Shown here in pieces: positions 1-9,631 of a DNA stretch of 13,167 nt. Below the pieces are notes generated by a model that saw only the letters and a list, made by a program, of their open reading frames with translations, did no database searches and was not told the DNA's origin. A program made the translations under genes and the position numbers. Source of the stretch: Conidiobolus incongruus B7586 (taxonomy: Eukaryota > Entomophthoromycota > Entomophthoromycetes > Entomophthorales > Conidiobolaceae); assembly GCA_000697335.1 (NCBI GenBank), contig JNEM01012334.1, forward strand, positions 1 through 13,167. The letters run 5' to 3'. Each line of letters opens with the position of its first letter. Within the stretch, counting starts at the first letter, position 1.

Positions 1-328
1 AAAATTTATTAAATTGATTATTATATAATTTAATCTTTTTTTTAAAATTAAGACTATTAATAATATTAAAAATATTGTATATATTTGGTTCTGGTAATCA
101 AAAATAATATTAACATATATTATTAAATAAATATAAAACAAAAATAACAAAATTAATTTTATATAATAAGTGTAATTTGTAACTTATATTTAAAACCAAA
201 AATTTTTTAACTATTGAAATAAAAAATATAATAATATATAAGATCAAATATAATATCATAATTCTAAAAGAAATATAAACTATAGTTATATTAATTTTAG
301 GTAAAGTTAATATAGTCTAACTTTATAA
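1..328. other. AT-rich DNA with no recognisable gene
   Basis: Very AT-rich sequence up to the left TA target site of the first transposon. I see no open frame with a recognisable product, no RNA gene and no terminal repeat. It contains no CpG dinucleotide, like the transposon next to it, so it may be older decayed repeat DNA. Confidence 0.6.
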
Positions 329-330
329 TA

Positions 331-388
331 TACTGACCCACAAAAGTAAGTTATAAAATCAAAAACACTTATATTTTTATTAATAACT
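331..388 (+). repeat. Left terminal inverted repeat of Tc1 copy 1
   Basis: Starts TACTGACCCAC just inside the TA at 329-330. It matches the reverse complement of 1843-1899, including a shared GTTATAAAATCAAAA core and a shared TATTTTTATTAATAACT tract. Counting from the TA, the outer 36 positions differ at six places, five of them transitions. Confidence 0.9.
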
Positions 389-559
389 TGATTAATATTT
401 AATGAAATAAACTTAAATTAAATAATTAAAATCTATTATATTTATTAATTATATATATTATTAAATGATGATATTTAGCTATTAATTGGTTAAAATATAA
501 ACCTTTCAATTTTACCTAGGGTAAGTTATAAATTTCTAAGTTTTTGGTAATAAAAGAAA

Positions 560-1580
560 TTAAAACCTAGTATATCTACCTTTAGCTTTTCTAACTTCTT
601 TAAGTTTATAGGGTATAGAATCAACTAACTTCTTACACTAAAAAAGGTTAATCTTATTCTATACTTCTTGAATATATTCCTAAAGTTGATCTAAATTTTT
701 TGCTAAGGGGAAAACTTTAATAGCTTTTTTTAACTAATCTTAAAGGTATTCAATTAGATTAAAGTTAAGAGATTGAAGAAACTATTTTATAACTGTTAAT
801 TTATTATTTTTAAGCTATTTGGTAATAAAAGCTATAGTATAACAAAAGGTATTATCTTATTAGAAAATAACATAAAATTTGTTTAACTTATATTATTTAA
901 TGGTTTTTTTCAATTTATTGTTTAGAATACTTTAGTACATCTTAATATTAATTCCCTTATTAACTTTACAAAGATATCTTACACCTAAAGACAATATATA
1001 TCCCTAAACAATAATTAACCTACTATTGTATTTTTGGGTAGAATTAACAAGATAGTTATAAAGTAGTTCTGTATCTTTTTTGAAGCATCTAACTTTTCTA
1101 TTAAATTTACTAAAGTATATTTTTGTTTCATTAAAATAAATAACCTTACTCTAATTAGTTTTAGTTTAATATTAGTGGTGATATTTAAACACTTATCTAG
1201 CTTTACAATAAGATTTCTTTAATTAGGCTTTTTTTCTTAAAGCATAAATAGTATCTATACTAATATAAAGTATATATAATAGTATTAGTGCTAACTAATA
1301 TTCTTATATAGTTTTATAGTTCTTACTATATTTCTACAGTAATACTATACTTGCTTATATTAACTAACTTATAGATATACTTCTTATTATATTCATCTAT
1401 AATCTTAACACATTTAAGTTTAAGTTTAAATGTTTCTTTATTGCTATTCTTAATAGCTTTAACTATAGTAAACTAGTTAACACTAGTAATTCTAACAATA
1501 TCACAAGTTGATTTACCTTCTTTATAAAGTTGATTAATATATAAATAAATTTTTTTAAAGAGGGATTTAAGTATAATGAT
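560..1580 (-). pseudogene. Tc1-family transposase relic (DD34E), copy 1
   Basis: Read on the minus strand, the relic begins with a helix-turn-helix DNA-binding region (about 1571-1440; residues like INQLYKEGKSTCDIVRIT). A block near 1130 reads VIYFNETKIY and corresponds to the family's first catalytic aspartate region (DET). From 1018 to the stop at 562-560 one frame of 153 codons aligns with the catalytic C-terminus: a double stop then DN where the family has FQQDN, then QSLNFNLIEYL where it has QSPDLNPIEYL, then a tail ending KEVRKAKG. The count from the catalytic Asp to the Glu leaves 34 residues between, the DD34E signature. About twelve stops interrupt this frame, each at a Gln or Trp position as far as I can align by eye. 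The DNA-binding region is in another frame. The true start is not recoverable. Confidence 0.88.
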
Positions 1581-1842
1581 ATTAATAAAAAAAAATTAAT
1601 ATATCTATAAAATATTATATAAAATAATAACAAAAAGAGAAAAAAGATATAGTTATATATTGTTAAATATATCCCCTTATCCCAAAAACCCATAAATTTA
1701 TAATTTATCTTGGTTAAATATTAAGGGTTAATATTTTTGCTAATAGTTTACTAAATATATCAAAATATATTTATTTATTATTAAATAATATATCTTAATT
1801 ATATTTTATTATTTCAAATAATCCAATATATATAATTAATTT

Positions 1843-1899
1843 AGTTATTAATAAAAATATATATATTTTGATTTTATAACTCATTTTTTTAGGTTAGTG
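1843..1899 (-). repeat. Right terminal inverted repeat of Tc1 copy 1
   Basis: Reverse complement of the left end at 331-388, followed by TA at 1900-1901. The outermost bases read CACTAACC against TACTGACC at the left end, differences explained by C/T and G/A transitions. Confidence 0.9.
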
Positions 1900-1901
1900 T
1901 A

Positions 1902-3964
1902 TATTTCAGAGTATTTTTATTATAAAAGTTTAATTTATAATTATTTAATATAATTCAAATTAAATAAGTTATACTATATAATCATATTTCATATATTAAT
2001 CTTTTAAATTAAATTATATAATTAATAATATATTATTAAAAATTGATTTACTTTATTTTTGTTTAGTAAAAATTAAAATTAATAGGTATAAGATAAGGAA
2101 ATTAATTAGATTCTTTTTATTAAGATAATTATAAAATATATGTTATTACTTTATATCAGTTTTTTATATAAAATAAAAACTAATTATAATAATAGAAATT
2201 TATTTATATATTAAATTTTTTTTAATTTTTTTAATATATTTATTCTAACTTAAACAGATATCATAACTTAAATGATTTATAAGGAAATAAATAAATCAAA
2301 ATCTTATTAATTTAATAGTAAAATATAAAAAACCTCTAATTTTGGGTATATTATTAATAGATTTTAAATAATCTATAATTGATGATTTATATTATAAATA
2401 ATCATGAATTTATAAGATATCCATATAATTTTTTATTTATCAATTTTAATTTGAAGTTGAATTATTAAATATAGCTATATATTTAAGATAAAATTATTGA
2501 ATATATTTTTTAATAAAGAAAACCTAATAACTTATAATAAATAAATAATAATAGTTCAGATAATAATAGTAATAATTAATTTTTTAAAATTTGGTTTATT
2601 TTAATTAAAATCTATTTTGTCTTTAAAAAGCCAAATATATTGATATATAATAGTTTTGTTTAAAATTTACTTTATAAGCTTTTTGCAAGTCTTAATGATT
2701 TTATATAATATATAATAAAGTTTTAATATTTTAAGCAATAAAACTTTTAATAATTTTATCCAAATTTATTCACTATTTACTTAAATCTATTAATATGAAA
2801 AATTTATTCAATAAATTAAAATCAGCAATATTATTAATATATATTTATACTTATAGACTAAAAGTATATATTTTTTAAGTTTATTTTAATAATCTATAAT
2901 GAAATATTTAATATTATTGAAAAATGATTTGAAAAGAAATCCCATATATTGATTTAAAGTTACATTGATTGTTTAAAGAACACATCTATTAAAATTTGAA
3001 TATAATGGTATTAGTATATTCTATTAATAAGAGAATTATTAGTAAAGTAATTAGGTATTAAACTATATTTAGGACTATTTTTAATAATACCATTGACATG
3101 AATTATTTTGTATTTTTATAATTCAATATATCAACGGAATTAAGACCAAATATTTTATAGTAACTATAAATTTCAATAGATTTCATATTACTTTTAAATA
3201 ATGTTAAGAAATGATAACTTTTTTACAATTAATTAATAGAAAATAACCTTAGTAAGAAAATATCATCACAGAATTAGTTCAGATACTAAAAAATTAAACA
3301 AAATAAATTTATAAATTTAAGAACATAAGTAAATTTGATCAAATTTCTCATTGTAATTACATATGCTCAAAAATATTTTGTTTCTAATATTAAAAGTAAT
3401 ATAATATTCTATTCTTTAATATTTATTAGTAATAAATAATGTTAATTTTGAATGATTATTAATAATAAAATTGTAATATTTAATATAATATTATTCATTA
3501 AAATTGAACAATATTTTCTAATCCAAAATGAATCCAAACTTTTGAAAAAGTAGATAATTATCACTAAGTGAAAATATAAAAATATTAAAAAATGAAACGA
3601 CAATAGTTTTTATTATTGATTTGATCTATATTGATATTGTAATCAGCTCTTGAAACTCTGTCAAATAAAAAATAATGATAAAAAAATTTAATGGTAAATA
3701 TAATAAATATTTTAAATTGAAATTTAAATCTCAGTCATTTCAAGGGTATTCTACCTTGTAAAATATATTTCAATATTAAATTGAACCAATTTAGATATGA
3801 TATGATATAAGTAAATATAAAAATAAAAATAAAAATAAGAATAAAAATAAGAATAATACTATATTAAAAGTGATTTATATTTGAAAAAAGATAAGAACAT
3901 ATTGAAAAATTGAAGTGATTAAATATGGCTAAACAGTAATAACAGAGGCTATAGACTGTAAACT
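1902..3964. other. AT-rich intergenic DNA with no supported gene
   Basis: About 2 kb between the first transposon and the 3' end of the helicase gene. All frames on both strands are short and of low complexity, and I recognise no protein motif, tRNA or terminal repeat. No CpG occurs until about position 3135, and only two before the helicase gene, at 3135 and 3598. The part nearest the transposon may therefore be older repeat DNA decayed in the same way. The 3' untranslated region and polyadenylation site of the helicase gene should lie just below 3965, but I see no clear AATAAA on the minus strand there. Confidence 0.5.
3812..3857. repeat. 6-bp microsatellite (AAATAA)n
   Basis: A short tandem array of AAATAA-type units with occasional G for A changes, about 105 bp beyond the helicase stop codon. 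It is preceded by a short ATATG repeat at about 3795-3808. No function is suggested. Confidence 0.75.
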
Positions 3965-6900
3965 TTATTCTTGTGATAACACAACATCTATCCGAGTGTA
4001 AAGATCGTCCAATCTGCGTACCAAAGTTTCACGATCGGGTAGAGAGTCGTCGCTACTGATATAGCTATCGTTAAAAACTGCCGGAAATGTCAAATTGGAA
4101 TTACCAAAGTCTCCAGTTGGATTATTTTCATCACTTATTACAACAGTAGATGACGAATCGATACTGATTTTATGCTGTAGGTATGGATGGTGATCTCTAC
4201 TTGAGGTATACTCAATGCCTTGTAGACATCGCGGGATTTCGTCGCCGTGGGGATTCAAAAAGCGACTGAGGGAACTGAGTGCAGATATTGATGGCTGGGT
4301 GATTTCCAAAGATGAGAGGTTGGGAGCTTGTGAATTCTTGTGAATATTAACATGATCCAATGAGGATTCTGATATATCGGGTGTAGTATATCGTGTATGA
4401 CTAATTGAGGAATGGGTGGGAGATCTGGTTCTCGAGGTCACCTTGAAAGTCTGGGAATTGAACTTGGAATTGCTATGCTGGGGTGATAGATCTAATGGTG
4501 GCGGTGCATCCAAAATAATCGATGGCAATTCTGGAGAATCTTCCCTATTAGGAATTAGCTGCTGAATCTGAAGCATGTATTTTGTAAGCTGTCTAGCACG
4601 TCCGCTGTGCCAGACATGTGAAGTGGGTGTAAGTCGAGTCTGTCCCAAGGTATAGTTTTTTAAATCAATTTTGTCAGACCTGGTGACTTTGCGGAGAGCG
4701 TCTCTCGAAGAAAATATATTGGGTTCAATTTGAAACAGTTGGCGGAATAGATGCGTTTCAGTGAAGGTGAGATAACCTACACCTTGTCCCAGATCCTCAT
4801 CATCGGTACGCCTACGTTTGCGACCATTGTGGAATTCCGATGGGTCACATGGTCTAATCTCCATCATTCGCTCCTCGCACATGGGATTACAGCTCAATGG
4901 AAGTAATCGGGGGTTGTAGGAGCTGTACTTTAGCTTAGATGACCTAGATTGAATAAGTTTTACAACACCCTTATGAGACGATTTACTCGTTCCAAGCGAA
5001 GATTGCTCCCTACCCTGAGTGAGAAGCATGATGACCTTGCCCTGTCTCTTTCTACCAGTACGACCATTTCTTTGAAGTAGGCGAATAGGCGATGAATTAC
5101 AATCGTAGCAAAGAATTAGATCTACTTCGCCAATATCGAGACCTTCCTCTCCAATTGATGTAGAAACGAGTACATTATAAACACCTTGTTTGAATTGAGA
5201 CAGAGTTTGAAGCTGTTCCTTTTGCTTCAATCCTCGCTCCGTTTTACGCGATGCTTGACCAATGAAGCGAGTAGCTCTTACGGTAGGTTCCAAACAAGCG
5301 AGCTCGGCTAATATTTCGTCAACCGTATCGCGAAATTGTGCAAAAATGATTGCTCGCGTGCTTTCGTCCTTGGCACCGAAGAAATGCGATTCGATGTGGC
5401 GCTTAACAATCCCTAATTTTGGATGACTGACTAGGTTATCTTGAGCTATGACCTGATCCAACATGTCGAAAGCCTGAGCATATTCGGGCATAGATAACAA
5501 TTCCTGTTTATACCTCGGAATCGTGTGGCCGCTGATAGGAAGTATTTGCTCGCGTCGCCAGCAACTGACAGCTTCATTAAAACTTTTGATACCTTGGGTG
5601 ATCAGTAAATTAATGGATCTAGCCAAACTGATTGCAATGGCAAATTCTCCTTCTGTAGGGATTGCTTCTGATTTATTAACGCTGCGAGCACGATAATTCT
5701 CTCTAGCTTTGATTAGAGTGAATGAACTTACCTGAGCCGGGTGAAGATTTTCTTTGACAAACACAGCTTTCTTCCTTATGAGTTTACTGGTAAAGTGTGC
5801 CAACAACGCCTGGAATGGACCCAAAATGCTTTCGATATTGTGTGTGAGCGGTACAGTCTGTTGTTGAATCCTTTTAACAAATGTGTACTCTCTAACATCC
5901 AAACACTGTTCCGTACGAATTTCAATACGAGAAATATGCAAATTGTCAATAACTGCTTGGACTCTGGAGAGATCTCGACCAGGAGTGGCACTAAGACCCA
6001 AAATTCGGAACTGATGATTCACGGTAGATAATTTCCGAACTACAACGGTGTATGCAAAATCGCCGGTGGCCCTGTGAGCTTCGTCAATAACTATACAAGA
6101 TATCTGCTGCCACGGGCATATCCCTTTTTCTAAATCATTTTGCACTACCTGAGGAGTGGCATAAAAGACCCTGTATTTTTGCCACGCTTGTTCGCGCTTC
6201 TCCTGTGATTGGGCACCTGTGAGCTCGGCATTTAGCGATGGGTCAACTCCCATAATGTCGTAGCATGCGAACATCTGCTGGTTAACTAGCGGTTTGGTGG
6301 GTGCCATGAATATCACCTTTGAGTTTGGGAACCAGCGCAAGTGATTATACATGACAACCGCTGCAATGAAGGTTTTACCGAGACCTGTCGGCAGACAAAC
6401 GAGTGTATTGTTGAACAGAGCCGTCTGAACGATGTTTTTTTGGTACATACGCACAGGATAATTGGTGGGATAGACCCATGAATTGATTGCTGAGGGATCC
6501 ACTTTGTGGACTGTCTGCTCTGGCATTGGAGGGTGACCGAATATGATACTGGTATTGGGATTTGTGTGAATTGGATTGCTAGTGATGCCTCCATGTTGCA
6601 TATTATCAATTTGTGGGTTAATTCTGAATGAATTATTTGATTGCATATTACCACATTGAAAATTTTGCTTATTAATATTTGTATAATTTTGTTTGTTATT
6701 TACATTATGTGCCAAATTATTTGAAGATGAATTCTTATGGACATTTGGTGAATCAAAATTATATTCATTTTCTATATCTTCGGGAAAGCTGTCCCAGTCA
6801 AAGGCCATAGTGTCGCCACCACCCTGTTTGGTATTGGAAAAGGCGGATTCTTCGAATAATTCATCAGGAAGGCTGTCCCAACTTAGTTCTGACCCTGGGT

Positions 6901-7626
6901 TTTGATTTTGGTCAGAATTCTGTGTATTAGCTGATATTGGTAAGTTTGCGTGGAATTTTGGCGTAATGGTAGGATTGTAAAATTTTAAAGAGCTTCTATT
7001 ATTTGGAGGTTTCAAACCGGTTTCGGGGTCCGTGATATCAATACTGTCGATAAATTCATCAGAGATATTATCAAATAAATCGTTAATATCAATATTGGAA
7101 GTATTGGTATTGTTAGGCGTCTATATAATCTAATATTAGCATTCTGGTTTACTTTCAACAAAATATTAACTTACTGATGTGTTTGGGTTTACAGTGTTGA
7201 ATTGTCTATAATAAAATAGAGTGAACAAGTCAATCTTGAAGATGTAGATATAGCTTACTTATTATTGGAAATATTAGAAGTATAAGGAGTATCTGGCATA
7301 TTATTAGTGAAGGTTTTGGAATAATTTACATTCAAAGCATCAGAATTTGAAAACTCTGGTGGATTCTGCTGATGAACCCCATTTTGAGCTTTGATGTTGC
7401 TAAAACTAAACTTTTGACCTGCTAAATACCCACTATTATTATTCTGTTCATTTTCAAACACTTGCTGAGTATTTTCATTTCTCCAATTTACAAAATTTGG
7501 ATTCAAGTTGGAATTGTTTTTAACATGACTTGAATTCAACAATTGAGTAGTTTCAGCAAGAAGTGCCTCCTCCTCATCCCAGTCGAATTCTTTAAATTTG
7601 TCGAATAAGTCGTCGTCGCCACTCAT
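3965..7626 (-). CDS. MPH1: Mph1/FANCM-type ATP-dependent DNA helicase, three exons
   Basis: Nuclear superfamily 2 DNA helicase/translocase. Mph1 and FANCM remodel stalled forks and unwind D-loops, limiting crossovers. Exons on the minus strand are 7626-7259, 7205-7175 and 7120-3965, giving 1184 residues, within the range usual for fungal Mph1. The start is the first ATG after an in-frame upstream stop; the N-terminus is acidic (DDDLFDKFKEFDWDEEE). Helicase motifs in order: YQKNIV near 359; Walker A LPTGLGKT 376-383; APTKPLVNQQ 406-415; DEAH 479-482; SAT 510-512; IIFAQFR 724-730; STSIGEEGLDIG from 786; QRNGRTGR 816-823. The segment between the two RecA domains, about 560-700, fits the insert typical of the Mph1/FANCM/Hef group. 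A basic run KRRR at 901-904 is a likely nuclear signal. The tail, about 970-1184, is Ser-rich and probably disordered. The Asn-rich segment at about 260-310 is also low complexity. All catalytic motifs are intact. The family assignment is firm; the exact role here is inferred from the family. Confidence 0.95.
7121..7174 (-). other. Intron 2 of the MPH1-like gene (54 nt)
   Basis: Read on the minus strand it begins GTAAGTTAAT and ends TTATATAG, with GCTAATA about 20 nt before the acceptor as a good branch site. It separates the 31-nt microexon from the long last exon in phase 0. Its removal joins ACATCA to ACGCCT and keeps the helicase frame open for 36 codons upstream of the first methionine-like position in exon 3. 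Confidence 0.88.
7206..7258 (-). other. Intron 1 of the MPH1-like gene (53 nt)
   Basis: Read on the minus strand it begins GTAAGCTATA and ends TTATTATAG, with ATTGACTT as a possible branch site. Read-through meets a TAA at once, so splicing is required for the acidic N-terminus to join the helicase. It splits a Lys codon after its second base (AA|A). Confidence 0.88.
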
Positions 7627-9631
7627 TAGAATTTTAAACCCAGGAAATTTTGAAGTGTAGTTTGATATTATTCATTGATTACTAATCACCAAACCTCGAT
7701 TAAATTTATAATATTGAATTCACCTTCTCTATTATGGGATGAGAATCTTGTATCTTCTACCATTTCCAAATTTAGAAAATTACTCAATATTTAATAAAAT
7801 TTGGCATATTTTTTCAATAATTCAAAAAATCAAAATTTGAATGCAAAACAAATTAATATCAAACCTAAAGCAAAATGGATATGAATCAATCATTTGATAA
7901 GAATTAAAAGAGCACTTAATTTGAATTAAAATATAATACTTAAAGTCAAATGATAATTCTCAACGGTACCTTTCAAAACTATAAATCTAGGTATCAAATC
8001 AGTTTTCTAATTCCTCATAATCTTTTGTATTTCAATCTCCAACTTTATAAAAGTTCACATAATCCATATTTTTAATACTTTGTTCTTATGATTTTATTTT
8101 CTGAATTTGTACTTGGAGATTTAATTATTTATTATTTTTAAACGCTGATTAAAGTCTAAAAAATAAATTGTAAAATATATTATATTAATACATTTCAATT
8201 TTTTGTAAAATTTAGACAAAGGTGCTTCATTTTCGAGATTATTTAAAGTTTTTCCTAATTTGACAAAATTTTAAAGAATAATTAGTAAATGAGAGATGAA
8301 TAATATACATGTTACAGATATTAAATATAGTTTAATTAGCATTTTTTAATATTTATGTATATAATACTCAACCAAGTCGAGCAGTTATTTATTAATGATT
8401 TTAAATGATAAATAAAGTTTGCATTTTTTAAGTTAGATGAAAATTTGGTTACATGTTAGGTTCTTTTCATAAATATAAACAATATTTTTAGAAACAATAT
8501 TAGATATAGTTTCATTTTGTCTATAGTATATTTAAAACTTTATGGTAAATTGATGCATATTGTCCTTGCGTTAAATGCAGTTTGATATAATATTATTAAT
8601 TCAAAAAATTCATAGTCAAATAATAAATTAAGACATTACAATCCCTTTTTAACATAGTCAATCCTAACTTAAATGATTAATAATACGATTTTTATTATAA
8701 ATTATATTGAAAATAGAATGAGTTAAATAATGACCTGCCTGTATATATCGATATAAGCCAAATTTGACATAATCTATCTTCATTAATATTATAAACTCTA
8801 AAATTATTATAATTAATTGATTTTGTAATTACATGAAAATATAGTATACTGCATATAATCATATTTGTTCAAAATAATAGCAATTTTAGCATAATATTCT
8901 GTTACAAATGATATTGATCAACGAAACTTCATATTAAGGAAAAAGCTAGTAATAGTCCAGCTATATGACATTATCAAACATTACTAAAACACTATATCTC
9001 CAATATCAAAAATTATCAAAGGTTTAATATTTAATTTAACAGATTTGAATTAATTACTTTGATTGTCACCAAATGAACCAATCACATTCATAAAAATTAT
9101 TACCAATTAGCTCAAGTATAAATTGAAAGAAACATTTGTTTGACGGAAAAATTGATAAATACAAGTTAGTTTTTGAGTATTGAATTAATGAGAACAAGGG
9201 ATTACCTAATCAAAGGCAGATCCCCACAAACACCTCTACTAAAGTTTTCTGGGATTATTTAAATAAACATTTTCAAAATATTAGCAAGTATTGTTAATCA
9301 AAGTATTATTTATTTAACTATAGTTACAAAAGAATTTCATTTATTTCAAATAAAATTAAAAATATTATAAAATTTGTCAACACTAATAAAACTATCAGAA
9401 TATATAAATGATTATTATATATAATATTAAATTCGATTACGAGAGTTTTAGATTGCCAATTGATGAGAAATTAGTATAACTTTCTCAAAATGTAAAATCC
9501 CAATTATACTAAATAGAACCCTGTGATTTCATTTCAAGTCCGGTTGATTTTAAAAACACTTTAACATACCCTAAAAAGTTGGTTTGGAATATCCTTTACC
9601 TTAGAAAATGTGATACTTTTCAGGTTAACAA
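7627..9631. other. 2-kb intergenic stretch with no supported gene
   Basis: AT-rich sequence between the 5' end of the helicase gene and the amine oxidase relic. It must hold the helicase promoter, transcribed leftward from just above 7627, but I see no motif I can name. Scattered CpG sites occur here, unlike the transposon-bearing ends. A less AT-rich patch near 9180-9250 has a short open reading of about 20 codons with no recognisable product; it could be a stray piece of the pseudogene's upstream region. Confidence 0.5.

Larger units (their letters stand above)
331..1899 (-). mobile_element. Decayed Tc1/mariner (DD34E) transposon, copy 1
   Basis: A cut-and-paste DNA transposon relic of about 1.57 kb. 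Its ends are inverted repeats of about 58 bp, flanked on both sides by TA (329-330 and 1900-1901), the target-site duplication of the Tc1/mariner superfamily. Between them the minus strand carries a transposase relic (560 to about 1580). The length, TA duplication, long terminal repeats and DD34E spacing all fit the Tc1 family. The element is dead: its frame is broken by many stops and at least one frame change. It contains no CpG, and most differences between its two ends are C/T or A/G transitions, so it decayed mainly by transition mutation. It belongs to a different family from the nested elements at the other end of the window, because its termini and transposase differ. Confidence 0.9.

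Noticed and set aside
1463-1693. A 76-codon minus-strand open frame rich in Ile, Phe and Leu, like a membrane peptide
   Set aside because: It runs out of frame over the transposase DNA-binding region of copy 1, and its hydrophobicity comes from AT-rich codons.
5703-5731. An intron-like GTAAGT...CTAG stretch of 29 nt inside the helicase
   Set aside because: It is too short, would break the frame, and the encoded residues (SSFTLIKARENY) align with a conserved part of the Mph1 insert, so it is coding.
5741-6905. Open frames of 70-113 codons on either strand inside the helicase gene
   Set aside because: They overlap the intact helicase frame and show no family motif; they are chance readings of a long coding region.
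9180-9250. A less AT-rich patch with a short reading (RDYLIKGRSPQTPLLKF) as a gene piece
   Set aside because: Too short and matching no family I know; noted only as part of the intergenic stretch.
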